From Paenibacillus tengchongensis (GTDB taxonomy: Bacteria > Bacillota > Bacilli > Paenibacillales > Paenibacillaceae): a stretch of DNA of 64,000 nt. This document shows positions 53,137 to 60,937 of this stretch, piece by piece (positions within the stretch are counted from its first letter, which is position 1; each line of letters opens with the position of its first letter). The notes beneath the pieces were generated by a model that made no database searches, had not been told where the DNA came from, and saw only the letters and a program-made list of their open reading frames with translations. The stretch spans positions 124,001 to 188,000 of the forward strand of contig NZ_WACP01000002.1 in NCBI RefSeq assembly GCF_008973665.1, given 5' to 3'. Made by a program: the position numbers and the translations under genes.

Positions 53137-53647
53137 AGCCCGGGAGCTCTATCAGAAGCTCTTGAATCCCCGCAGTTAACAATCGACCAGGCTGTAGGGA
53201 TGGCAGCCGCAGCAGGAGTATCTGCTGCAGTGCGAGTTTGGTATAGGATGAGGGAAAGGAAGGAAACATCGGCGAATTATCCGGAAGTTGAAGAGGATAA
53301 TGAATGGTATGCCCAACTCTGCCGCTCACTGCAATTAAGTCGATAATCGCCCACTAATTTTGACTTTATTACCGATATCGGCAAGCTAATTCGATTATCG
53401 CCACCTAATTTGGACGATATCGGAACAATCATTAATTTTCACTCCTATTAAGTGGCGAATATCCAACTAAGCTTGGGTCATCCTCCATACAGATGAAATT
53501 AAGTGGCGATTTTCTAACTATAGTTCGCAAATAGTGGCTGCCCTTAAATTCAACTTGTATAAATCAAGAAATAACCCGAATAAGCGCAAAAGTGCATTTA
53601 TCCGGGTTATTTCATGTATTTTACATGTATTTTATATGAAGAAAAAT
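53137..53647. other. intergenic region holding repeat copy 2
   Basis: About 510 bases between the broken binding-protein gene and hxlB. No intact gene is present. 53341-53524 is a dispersed repeat. A hairpin-like stretch ATAACCCG/CGGGTTAT (53571-53612) flanks AATAAGCGCAAAAGTGCATTTAT and probably serves as the hxlB-side terminator. Confidence 0.5.
53341..53524. repeat. dispersed intergenic repeat, copy 2
   Basis: About 184 bases aligned with 17305-17485: shared CACTAATTTTGAC-like start, GATTATCGCCACCTAATTTGG, TTTTCACTCCTATTAAGTGGCGA and AAATTAAGTGGCGATTTTC. It contains the same inverted arms. Copies differ by point changes and short gaps, as in an old or non-mobile element. Confidence 0.65.
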
Positions 53648-54211
53648 TTATTCCAGATTCGCATGCTTGCCATACATCGTGCCGGAGCTCTGGGCCTGCT
53701 CCTCCATCAGCCGCAGGATAACGGCATCCAGATAGAGCAGCAGTGTCTGCTCGAACAGGGAACCCATCGGCTGAACCGTAAGCTCCGTGCCCGATGCCTG
53801 ATCCTTGGGCGCACCGGGCAGCGTCACGACGATATCGGCTGCGGAGCCGATCGTCGACTGCGGCTGAATCGTCAGCGCAGCGACGGTAGCCTTCAGCGCC
53901 TGCGCCTTCTCCAGCATTCCGGTCAGGGTGCGGGTCTCGCCCGAGCCGGAGCCGAGGAGGAGCAGATCGCCCTCGCCAATGCCGGGCGTAACGGTCTCGC
54001 CGACCACATGCGCCTGGAAGCCCAGATGCATCAACCGCATCGCGAACGCCTTCATCATCAGCCCGGAGCGTCCGGCTCCGGCCACGAAGACCTTGCCGGC
54101 GCCAAGGATCGCCTGCGTCAGCCGGTCATCCGCAGCCTCCGGCAGGAGTTCCGCAGCGCGTTCCAGCTCCTGCAGAATCTGCCCGAACTGTTGGCTCACT
54201 GGCCGAGACAT
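53648..54211 (-). CDS. hxlB: 6-phospho-3-hexuloisomerase
   Basis: SIS-domain isomerase of 187 residues, the usual length for HxlB. VFVAGAGRSGLMMKAFAMRLMHLG is the sugar-phosphate loop, GEGDLLLLGSGSGETRTL the second, and the catalytic Glu/His region follows. It converts D-arabino-3-hexulose 6-phosphate to fructose 6-phosphate, completing formaldehyde fixation by the ribulose monophosphate pathway. The start lies 1 base after the hxlA stop, so the two are coupled. Confidence 0.92.
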   Translation of the reverse strand: MSRPVSQQFGQILQELERAAELLPEAADDRLTQAILGAGKVFVAGAGRSGLMMKAFAMRLMHLGFQAHVVGETVTPGIGEGDLLLLGSGSGETRTLTGMLEKAQALKATVAALTIQPQSTIGSAADIVVTLPGAPKDQASGTELTVQPMGSLFEQTLLLYLDAVILRLMEEQAQSSGTMYGKHANLE

Positions 54212-54212
54212 C

Positions 54213-54845
54213 TTAGCGTGCTCCGATCAGCCGTTTCATCTCGGCGGCGGCAGCGCGCTTGTCCGCTTGCCCTGTAATGCCGCCGCCTACGATGATCAGG
54301 TCCGGCGCTGCAGCGATGACTTCCGGCAGTGTCTCAAGCTTGATGCCGCCGGCTACTGCGGTCTTGGCATTCTTAACCACACTCTTGATGACGCGCAGCT
54401 GTTCGAAGGAGTTCTCGCCTTCCGCCTGCAGGTCATATCCGGTATGCACACAGATGTAATCAACGCCCAGGGCGTCGACTTCGCGTGTGCGCTGTTCGAG
54501 ATTTTTAACATTGATCATGTCGATGAGAATCTGCTTGCCGTGCTTGCGGGCTTCTTCCACTGCGCCCTTAATGGTGGAGTCATCCGTTGCACCCAGCACG
54601 GTCACTAGATCCGCTCCCGCCTCCGAAGCCTTCATGACTTCATAGCCTCCGGCGTCCATTACCTTCAGATCGGCCAGAACCGCGAGATGCGGGAAGCTGT
54701 CTTTGATGGCTTTAACGGCATGCAGTCCCTCATTGATTACAACCGGAGTGCCAATTTCTACGATATCGATGAATTCCTGTACCTCGGCTACGACCTCTTT
54801 AGCTTCAGGAATATTGACCAGATCAAGTGCAAGCTGAAGTTTCAT
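54213..54845 (-). CDS. hxlA: 3-hexulose-6-phosphate synthase
   Basis: TIM-barrel enzyme of 210 residues. IVEIGTPVVINEGLHAVK, VLADLKVMDAGGYEV and IIVGGGITGQADKRAAAAEM are the conserved strands; the Asp-Lys-Asp of LKVMD is in the catalytic position of the OMP-decarboxylase superfamily. It condenses formaldehyde with ribulose 5-phosphate. ACTCAAGGAGGACATC precedes the start. It is divergent from hxlR, and HxlR-like operators lie between. Confidence 0.93.
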   Translation of the reverse strand: MKLQLALDLVNIPEAKEVVAEVQEFIDIVEIGTPVVINEGLHAVKAIKDSFPHLAVLADLKVMDAGGYEVMKASEAGADLVTVLGATDDSTIKGAVEEARKHGKQILIDMINVKNLEQRTREVDALGVDYICVHTGYDLQAEGENSFEQLRVIKSVVKNAKTAVAGGIKLETLPEVIAAAPDLIIVGGGITGQADKRAAAAEMKRLIGAR

Positions 54846-54937
54846 GATTATGATGTCCTCCTTGAGTTGGGTATATTAGTGATTCGTTCATTTCGGTGTA
54901 TCCCGACTATAGTTCCACTGCCGTGCCCTAATTATAA

Positions 54938-55006
54938 GTACAATAGTACGCTTCTTGAAAGTAGGCACTATTTTATTATATAGTGTTGAAAAGTATACTA
55001 TTGTAC
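54938..55006. promoter_or_regulatory. candidate HxlR operators
   Basis: GTACAATAGTAC (54938-54949) and GTATACTATTGTAC (54993-55006) share an 11-base core in inverted orientation (GTACAATAGTA against TACTATTGTAC). Between them lies a third dyad, CACTATTTTATTATATAGTG (54966-54985). The divergent hxlA and hxlR genes flank this, so they are good operator candidates for HxlR. Confidence 0.6.
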
Positions 55007-55035
55007 CGCTGTAAGGCGGAAGGGAGTGAGCCCAC

Positions 55036-55404
55036 ATGTCACGGAACGAAGAAAGAGTATTTAACTGCGAGAAAGAGCTGACCCTCTCCATCATCGGCGG
55101 CAAATGGAAAATGATCATTATGTGGCACCTCGGCAAGGAAGGCACCAAGCGCTTCAGTGAGCTGAAGGCGCTGATTCCCGATATTACACAGCGGATGCTG
55201 ACCACGCAATTGCGCGAGCTGGAAGAGGACGGCATCGTCGACCGGAAGGTCTACGCCGTCGTTCCGCCCAAGGTTGAATACAGCTTGACCTCGCGCGGCC
55301 AGAGCCTGATTCCGATCCTCGACCTCATGTATGAATGGGGAAAGGAATATATGGAGGAGTCGGGACTGCAGGTAACGATCCGGAACACTTCATCGGCCCA
55401 GTAA
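55036..55404 (+). CDS. hxlR: HxlR-family transcriptional regulator
   Basis: Winged-helix protein of 122 residues. [52 protein letters not shown] and [16 protein letters not shown] are the family signatures. In B. subtilis HxlR activates hxlAB in response to formaldehyde; the N-terminal Cys (NCEKEL) is the sensing residue in that protein. AAGGCGGAAGGGAGTGAG precedes the start. It is divergent from hxlAB and shares the operator region. Confidence 0.92.
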   Translation: MSRNEERVFNCEKELTLSIIGGKWKMIIMWHLGKEGTKRFSELKALIPDITQRMLTTQLRELEEDGIVDRKVYAVVPPKVEYSLTSRGQSLIPILDLMYEWGKEYMEESGLQVTIRNTSSAQ

Positions 55405-55552
55405 GTGTATAGCGCAAATAGCGTCCTGCTCCGTTTGGAGACAGGGCGTTTTTCTTTTGCAGATAACAGGAAAAAGAGAGGAGTAGTCGAATAGTGAAAC
55501 TGTACCCGCTTTGATTGTTTTTACAAAAATAGCAGTGGAACGGAGAATCGTG

Positions 55553-56278
55553 ATGACCCTCTTTTATGCATTTGGGGTGATACTTATTTTAGTATTGGCT
55601 GGTGTGTATCTGCACAGGCTGAAGCGCAGGGCGTCCAACGCAAGAATGGAAGAGAATAAAAGTCAAATTGCTTCCAGCGAAGCAGCAATGACATTTGATG
55701 ATATTCCGGACGTTCCGATCCCTTTTGGATATAAGAATCAATGGTTCGCTGTGAAAACCAGCGATTCCCAAGCGGTAATAAAGGACCTGAATCTAGTGAA
55801 TGTGCGTGTATCCAATTGGAGAACGGGCCTTCTGGGGGCATATGCTGGCTATTACTTCATCTCTCCTCCGGTTCAGGGGTGGACATTAGTAATCAGTTTG
55901 GAAATGCCGGATTTAAATCAGAGTGAAGACCCCGGTCCTCTTACAGCCATTTTAAAATTAAGCGCCACATTTGGTGAAGCCTGCTACTTCGGTACGCATC
56001 GGGTGGTTGAATACCATGCCTGGGCTAAAGCTGTTAACGGGAACGTAGTCAGGGCGTACGGTTATTTGGGCGAAGCAGGTGAAGAGCTGATAAACGAAGG
56101 CAAGCTTAGCAGAGAAGAGATGGAGCATCACCTTATTTTTACCGGAACTGATGTTGAGGTGCCATCTCTGCCGACTGAAGAAGATGTCTTACTTATGGCC
56201 AAGTTATGGACCATAGACCCGCAGATGGAAGACGTATATGCTGAGCCTGCGACGGGATTTATCGGAACACCGCAGTGA
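55553..56278 (+). CDS. membrane-anchored protein of unknown function
   Basis: Protein of 241 residues: one N-terminal transmembrane segment (FYAFGVILILVLAGVYLHRL), a short basic loop, then a soluble domain with FGYKNQWFAVKTSDSQAV, NWRTGLLGAYAGYYFISPPV, FGTHRVVEYHAWAKAVNG and GYLGEAGEEL. I do not recognise the family by name. The start ATG at 55553 follows ACGGAG by about 9 bases. The following gene is 25 bases on, so the two are probably cotranscribed. Confidence 0.6.
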   Translation: MTLFYAFGVILILVLAGVYLHRLKRRASNARMEENKSQIASSEAAMTFDDIPDVPIPFGYKNQWFAVKTSDSQAVIKDLNLVNVRVSNWRTGLLGAYAGYYFISPPVQGWTLVISLEMPDLNQSEDPGPLTAILKLSATFGEACYFGTHRVVEYHAWAKAVNGNVVRAYGYLGEAGEELINEGKLSREEMEHHLIFTGTDVEVPSLPTEEDVLLMAKLWTIDPQMEDVYAEPATGFIGTPQ

Positions 56279-56303
56279 TTTTATAGGAAGGCAGGGGTAG
56301 ACA

Positions 56304-56810
56304 ATGGAGTACGTGTTCATTATGCTGCTGAATATAGCTTTTTGCGCAATCATGCCTTGGTTCCTGATCTACAGTTATGCGCAGTATAAGCTTAAGAAAA
56401 AAGGCAGAGATCCGGTATACGTATACGACCAGGCCCGCATGATTCCCCACATTGGGCTTCTTGTATTCATTGCTCTTTATGTGGCGGCTGTCACTGTGCT
56501 CTGGGTTCTCTATATCCTCGGGCTCAATGACTGGATCACCGGGCATTGGTTCTCATATGTCTATCCGCTCGTTCTGCCTATTGCCGTCAATCATAACCGG
56601 GTTGTACTGATCATCGATCATCGGGGAATCATTACAGAAAGCACAACCATTGCTATGGAGGAGATCACCGGTTACGAGCTGAAGGATTGGGGCGCAGCCG
56701 GGGGCCGTCAGAGCCTAGAGATTCAAGCGGGAGAACGGATGATGCGGGGATGGATCCGGCCGGAATCCGCACCTGCGGTCATAACCTTGCTAGAGGCGGA
56801 TTGCGGGTAA
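56304..56810 (+). CDS. membrane protein with C-terminal PH-like region, unknown function
   Basis: Protein of 168 residues with two or three hydrophobic segments (YVFIMLLNIAFCAIMPWFLIYSY; LLVFIALYVAAVTVLWVLYIL; a weaker one near residue 90), then a soluble end IDHRGIITESTTIAMEEITGYEL that fits a PH-like strand pattern. The start follows AGGAAGGCAGGGG. It lies close behind the 55553 gene. Role unknown. Confidence 0.55.
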   Translation: MEYVFIMLLNIAFCAIMPWFLIYSYAQYKLKKKGRDPVYVYDQARMIPHIGLLVFIALYVAAVTVLWVLYILGLNDWITGHWFSYVYPLVLPIAVNHNRVVLIIDHRGIITESTTIAMEEITGYELKDWGAAGGRQSLEIQAGERMMRGWIRPESAPAVITLLEADCG

Positions 56811-56849
56811 TACAGAGTGAGAAATCATCAGGAGGGAGCAGATGTTCAG

Positions 56850-57830
56850 GTGAAAGCATTGCTGTTGCAGGGCAAAGGCGAATGGAAAGAAATGCAGGTC
56901 GGGGAGGTTTCGGTTCCTTCACCAGGGCCGGGCGAGATTCTTGTGGAGGTACATGCCGCAGGGCTGAATCCGGTTGACTACAAAACAGCCACAGGAGGCA
57001 ATCCGAGCTGGACCTATCCGCATATTCTCGGGCTCGACGTTGCCGGAGTGGTAGCGGAGACAGGGGAGGGGGTAACCCGGTGGAAGAACGGCGACCGCGT
57101 CCTTTATCATGGTGACCTGAAGAAGCCGGGAGGCTTTGCAGAGTATGGAATTGCGTATGCGGACAGGGTGTCGCGCATTCCGGACGGCGTAACGTTCGAG
57201 GATGCCGCAGCTCTTCCGACCGCAGGATACACGGCGTATCAGGCCTTGCACCGGAAGCTGCCGCTGGAGAGGATAGAGACCCTTCTGATTCACGGGGGAG
57301 CCGGCGGCGTGGGCGGATTCGGGGTGCAGCTCGCCAAGCTGGCCGGGAAAAAGGTGATCTCCACCGCTTCGGCCCACAATCATGAGTATGTGAGGTCACT
57401 CGGAGCCGATGAGGTCATCGACTATCGCACTGAGAATATCAATGAGCGTGTAATGGCGATTACGGGCGGACGCGGCGTCGATGCCGTGGTAGATGCGGTC
57501 AGCCGCACGAGCGCCAGCGAGTCCTTGGATCTGCTGGCCTTTATGGGCCATCTCGTCTATATCGCCGGACCGCCTGATTTTACGCGGATCAAGCCGTTCT
57601 CGAAGGTGGTCTCCTACCACGAAATTGCCTTGGGGGCAGCGCATGGGTCCGGTGACCCGCGGGCGGAGCATGACCTTGCCGTAATCGGGGATGAAATGCT
57701 GGCGCTGATGGAACAGGGCAAGCTGTCCTCCCAGCTGCAGGAAGTGATCAAGCTGGAGGACGTGCCTGAAGCTTTAATCCGCCTCTCCGAACGGCATGTC
57801 CAGGGGAAGATCGTCGCCAGAATCAAATGA
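56850..57830 (+). CDS. NADPH:quinone reductase-like zinc-free alcohol dehydrogenase
   Basis: MDR-superfamily protein of 326 residues. ALLLQGKGEWKEMQ is the start of the N-terminal domain; LIHGGAGGVGGFGVQLAKLAG is the NADPH-binding loop, with the AGGVG motif of quinone reductases; no catalytic zinc Cys is evident. It would reduce quinones or enones. The GTG start at 56850 is chosen from homology with an AGGAGG about 14 bases upstream, so the start is uncertain; an upstream GTG at 56817 is the alternative. Confidence 0.88.
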   Translation: MKALLLQGKGEWKEMQVGEVSVPSPGPGEILVEVHAAGLNPVDYKTATGGNPSWTYPHILGLDVAGVVAETGEGVTRWKNGDRVLYHGDLKKPGGFAEYGIAYADRVSRIPDGVTFEDAAALPTAGYTAYQALHRKLPLERIETLLIHGGAGGVGGFGVQLAKLAGKKVISTASAHNHEYVRSLGADEVIDYRTENINERVMAITGGRGVDAVVDAVSRTSASESLDLLAFMGHLVYIAGPPDFTRIKPFSKVVSYHEIALGAAHGSGDPRAEHDLAVIGDEMLALMEQGKLSSQLQEVIKLEDVPEALIRLSERHVQGKIVARIK

Positions 57831-57831
57831 G

Positions 57832-57938
57832 AATAGCCGCCGAGAGGCGGCTATTCTGACATATCAGAACGTTATATCGCGGTCCCCGCAAAGTACCTGA
57901 ATACTCCATGCCAAAGCCCCACTTTGTGGGGTTATTTT
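57832..57938. terminator. two hairpins after oxidoreductase gene
   Basis: AATAGCCGCC/GGCGGCTATT (57832-57855, GAGA loop, no clear T-run) and CCCCAC/GTGGGG (57917-57931) followed by TTATTTT. The first is directly behind the oxidoreductase stop; the second is the better rho-independent terminator. Confidence 0.7.
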
Positions 57939-58092
57939 ACGTTTCCGCAAGACGTTTGTGGAATGACGTAGCCTGGTTTTCGGTGTAAAGTACCGAAACA
58001 TGACTTATGATTAAGCTATACAGAATAGGTATTCGCATCCTCTTCCGTGACGAAGCTTCAAGAAGAAATAAACTGCACAGGATGTGATAATA

Positions 58093-58830
58093 ATGCAGAT
58101 CAGATTTTCCGCCTCTTACACTGAAGCTGAACCGGAGGGAGAGCGGTACACGCCTATAGATTCGGCCGGGGCTTATGCGCATCTGCAGTTTGAGCTGCTT
58201 ACCCGCTCCAGGATGAAGATGCTGAAACAATTGTTCGCCCAGAAGAGCACGGAAGCCGGGCTTCCGCTCCTGGGGATGAACAGGCTTCATCAAAGGGAAT
58301 TGTCCATGCACCCGTTTATTCTGAAACTGCTGGCCCAGCTTCAACAGTTCCAGGAGCCCATTAGCGGCGCTTCACCATTTCTGGAGGTTGATACCTTGAA
58401 GCAGGCGGCGGGCGGGACGGAACGGGAGGGCATTGAGCTTTATTTCCTCTCCCGCAGTGCAGCCAGCGGCGCATCCGGGCTGTTCAGCTGCAGTCCGGCA
58501 GAGATGGCCGTACAGCGCATGAAGGCAGCCGACTCCGGGATCTGGAGGACACTGTTTGGCTCCGGAGGGCCGCAGGAAACGGCTCAAGCGGCGGTATTCG
58601 TTACAGCCCCCATACAGCGTTTACGTGCGAGGCAAGGCGAGCAGGCGAACCGTCTTACATTGCTGGAGAGCGGACGGCTGACGGAGCAGTTATTGCAGTG
58701 CGCCCGTGAAATGGAGTGGAAGTGCCGGCCGGCGGCTGCTGTCAGCGGCCTTGCTGTCCGTGAACTGCTGGACATGGACGAAGCCGATGCGGCTGTGCTG
58801 TCCTGCCTGATTTTTGAGGAGGTGAACTAA
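58093..58830 (+). CDS. SagB-like/nitroreductase-fold protein
   Basis: Protein of 245 residues. The second half, AVFVTAPIQRLRARQGEQANRLTLLESGRLTEQLLQCAREM, VSGLAVRELLDMDEADAAVLSCLIFEEV, parallels SagB-type dehydrogenases (VLTADFARTRWRYGERAYRLALLEAGHVAQNL in that family). The first half is poorly conserved. SagB enzymes oxidise azolines in thiazole/oxazole-modified peptides; no partner cyclodehydratase is seen here, so function is uncertain. The start has AGGATG in front; GTG at 58084 is possible. The next gene starts directly after the stop. Confidence 0.55.
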   Translation: MQIRFSASYTEAEPEGERYTPIDSAGAYAHLQFELLTRSRMKMLKQLFAQKSTEAGLPLLGMNRLHQRELSMHPFILKLLAQLQQFQEPISGASPFLEVDTLKQAAGGTEREGIELYFLSRSAASGASGLFSCSPAEMAVQRMKAADSGIWRTLFGSGGPQETAQAAVFVTAPIQRLRARQGEQANRLTLLESGRLTEQLLQCAREMEWKCRPAAAVSGLAVRELLDMDEADAAVLSCLIFEEVN

Positions 58831-59031
58831 GTGTATCAGTACAAGTTCGTCAAAATAGAGCTGGGTGGCTTGCTGCGCAGTCAGCCGGAGGAGGATTACC
58901 ACAAAATTATCTATGAGCACGCCCGAGACGGATGGAGATTGTTTCAGCTTTTTAATCCGGGTACATACGTTTATGGTGCAGCCGATTACTTGGAATTGAT
59001 ATTTGAACGGACGGCCCCGGAGTATCACTGA
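58831..59031 (+). CDS. DUF4177 family protein
   Basis: Small protein of 66 residues: MYQYKFVKIELGGLL, then IIYEHARDGWRLFQLFNP and YLELIFER, the DUF4177 pattern of a compact alpha/beta domain. The GTG start follows GAGGAGGTG by 6 bases and lies just after the stop of the SagB-like gene, implying coupling. Function unknown. Confidence 0.75.
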   Translation: MYQYKFVKIELGGLLRSQPEEDYHKIIYEHARDGWRLFQLFNPGTYVYGAADYLELIFERTAPEYH

Positions 59032-59062
59032 AGCCTGAACAGTCTTGAAGAAAGGGATGCAT

Positions 59063-59449
59063 ATGCTGGAAGAATTATTAACCTCCTCAAAGATGGACGG
59101 TCCGATGGCAAAACAGCTCCGGGAGCAGCTGCGGCAGCTGATCCTGAGCGGACGGCTGCCTCATGGTCTGAAGCTGCCCTCTATACGGCAATTGGCGGGC
59201 CAGTTATCCTGCAATCAGGTGATCATCCGCCGGGTCTACCTGGAGCTGGAGCAGGAAGGCCTGATTGTTCCGCGTAGAGGCGTAGGGACCTTTGTCTGCC
59301 GTCCGCAGGAATGTACAGTCCGTGAACGGTCGGAACAGCTGTTGTACCATGCCTTTCGGGAAGCCGCGGAAATCGGCCGGAACTCGGATTTCTCGGCAGA
59401 GGAAATCCAGGCCGTTCTGCAAAAGGTGCTCGCCGGATCGCAGCGGTAG
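59063..59449 (+). CDS. GntR-family transcriptional regulator (YtrA type)
   Basis: Protein of 128 residues. MAKQLREQLRQLILSGRLPHGLKLPSIRQLAGQLSCNQVIIRRVYLELEQEGLIVPRRGVGTFV, seen in parts, is the GntR winged helix; the short C-terminal helix tail without effector domain fits the YtrA subfamily. YtrA-type regulators usually control neighbouring transporters. The start ATG at 59063 follows AAAGGG by 7 bases. It ends the SagB-like/DUF4177 operon; no ABC transporter is nearby. Confidence 0.85.
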   Translation: MLEELLTSSKMDGPMAKQLREQLRQLILSGRLPHGLKLPSIRQLAGQLSCNQVIIRRVYLELEQEGLIVPRRGVGTFVCRPQECTVRERSEQLLYHAFREAAEIGRNSDFSAEEIQAVLQKVLAGSQR

Positions 59450-59614
59450 CTGTGAATATAACAGGATTTTGTTCTTAGTTTCGCAACATCCAGAAGAAGG
59501 AAATAATAATAGATTATAGAATACCCTCCTAATAGGCAATCGGCCTGACGCGCGGCAGTAAAGCTTAACCCGTGAAGCGTTGAAAGGCTGAAAACTGTAG
59601 GGGGGTTATTTGGG

Positions 59615-60532
59615 ATGGACGGCTGTGCTGAAATGATCGAGCAGGAGATGAGGGCGGGCCTGCGGGCGTTTTTTAAGGTGCCGTACTTATTGGAGCAAGG
59701 AATGAACTGCCTGGAGGAGAAGCTGCGGGAAACGCTGCTCTTCGGCCGAATGACCGTGCTGCATTACCGGGGTTTTGGCGGAACCGGGAAGGACATTTAC
59801 CGGGCGGCGGCTGCAGTCGAGCTGATGATCTTGAGCCTGGATATCATCGACGATCTTCAGGACAAGGATAACCAGAACTCTGTATGGTGCCGGCTGAGTC
59901 CCGAAATTGCGCTGAATATTGCGCTCGGGATGCTGACACTGTCCCAGCACATGCTGGTGAGCGGCAACTTTCCACTCGAAAGGGCCAACGCTGCTGCGGG
60001 GCTGATGAGTGAACAGGTGCTGGCTGCCATTAATGGCCAGACGGTGGATTTGCTCAACGATATTGAAAGTGAAGAGGCATATCTGGAGATGGTGCGGCAG
60101 AAGTCGGCCGGTCTGCTTGCCGCCGCCTGTCTCATCGGGACGCTGCTGGCCGGCGGTGAGGTCCTTGAAGAGGTCAGAGCCTATGCGGAGGAGCTGGGGA
60201 TTGCGGCCCAGATGAAGAACGATATCCGCGATCTTCTGAACTGGGATAACAAGAACGATTTCTGGAACCGGAAGAAGACGCTGCCGACGCTGCACCTGCT
60301 ACAGTCCATTACCGGAGAGCAGCGCTGGATCGCTGATTATTTCGAGGGTCGTCTGCAGCTTGCAGATGTAGCCCACTGCAGAGAAGAAATCGAACGGATT
60401 CTGGAACAGTCCGGCACACTGCTGTACTCTTCCGTACGGATGAGGACCCACTATTATAACTATCTGGATCTGGTAGGCAGGCTGGGCCTCGCTTCCGAGT
60501 GGAAGGAGCAGATTCTGGCGATGGCTGACTAA
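59615..60532 (+). CDS. comQ: ComQ-type isoprenyl transferase
   Basis: Polyprenyl synthetase-fold protein of 305 residues. First Asp-rich motif D79-D80-L-Q-D83 (IIDDLQDKDN); second acidic motif in MKNDIRDLLNWDNKNDFW with a nearby KK. Like ComQ it lacks long-chain features and sits just upstream of a ComX-like gene. It should attach a geranyl or farnesyl group to the ComX Trp and assist export and processing. The ATG follows a GTAGGGGGG ribosome site. Confidence 0.88.
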   Translation: MDGCAEMIEQEMRAGLRAFFKVPYLLEQGMNCLEEKLRETLLFGRMTVLHYRGFGGTGKDIYRAAAAVELMILSLDIIDDLQDKDNQNSVWCRLSPEIALNIALGMLTLSQHMLVSGNFPLERANAAAGLMSEQVLAAINGQTVDLLNDIESEEAYLEMVRQKSAGLLAAACLIGTLLAGGEVLEEVRAYAEELGIAAQMKNDIRDLLNWDNKNDFWNRKKTLPTLHLLQSITGEQRWIADYFEGRLQLADVAHCREEIERILEQSGTLLYSSVRMRTHYYNYLDLVGRLGLASEWKEQILAMAD

Positions 60533-60550
60533 GGCCGGCCCAAGCCGGAC

Positions 60551-60688
60551 ACCCGCCGCAACCTGCCGCACCCTGCCGCAGTCAGCCCGCAGTCAGCCCG
60601 CAATTACCCGCCGCAATCACCCGCAAGAATGTTTGCGGTAACTATCAGTATGGTTGTCGTTTCCAGCTCTATCAACTGCTGATATAGT
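60551..60688 (+). promoter_or_regulatory. comX promoter with phased CCGCA array and inverted TTGCGG
   Basis: Between comQ and comX, CCGCA begins at 60556, 60566, 60576, 60587, 60598, 60611 and 60621, spaced 10, 10, 11, 11, 13 and 10 bases, close to one helical turn. The last is CCGCAA, followed after 6 bases by TTGCGG (60633-60638). B. subtilis ComA binds TTGCGG-N4-CCGCAA. A weak -35 TTTCCA (60660-60665), 17-base spacer and TATAGT (60683-60688) follow, so the inverted pair is centred about 65 bases upstream of the expected start. Operator role is inferred. Confidence 0.6.
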
Positions 60689-60734
60689 GAAATTAAGAGG
60701 AAGACCTCTTATAAACCGTTTGGGGGAATGTACA

Positions 60735-60911
60735 ATGTTGAAGGAAACCGTTCAAAAGCTGATGGCAGATCCAAGTATGATGGCTCAGGTACAGACAGGA
60801 GAGATTCAACTGGATGGATTCAGCGAATCGGAGCAAAGAGCGTTTGTGGACGTGCTGAATTGCCGGGTAGGCAAAACTGAGCCCCGTATGGCTATGTATT
60901 GGAACGCATAA
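60735..60911 (+). CDS. comX: ComX-type quorum-sensing pheromone precursor
   Basis: Precursor of 58 residues. The N-terminal half is a leader with a GEIQLDGFSESEQ motif like NGEASLIGF in ComX; the C-terminal end RMAMYWNA puts Trp 3 residues from the end, as in B. subtilis (QWGD). This Trp should be isoprenylated by ComQ and the last 6-10 residues released as pheromone. GGGGGA precedes the ATG by 8 bases. comP follows with its TTG start 27 bases downstream. Confidence 0.88.
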   Translation: MLKETVQKLMADPSMMAQVQTGEIQLDGFSESEQRAFVDVLNCRVGKTEPRMAMYWNA

Positions 60912-60937
60912 TCCAGCAGTATTTGGAGGAAACCGGA

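Noticed and set aside
60533..60734. A canonical TTGCGG-N4-CCGCAA ComA box
   Set aside because: The exact B. subtilis order was not found; the halves occur in the opposite orientation (CCGCAA-N6-TTGCGG), so only a candidate operator is claimed.
60899..60937. comP start at the TTG overlapping comX
   Set aside because: No ribosome site lies upstream, while GGAGG is placed 8 bases before the TTG at 60938, which begins the basic and hydrophobic N-terminus.
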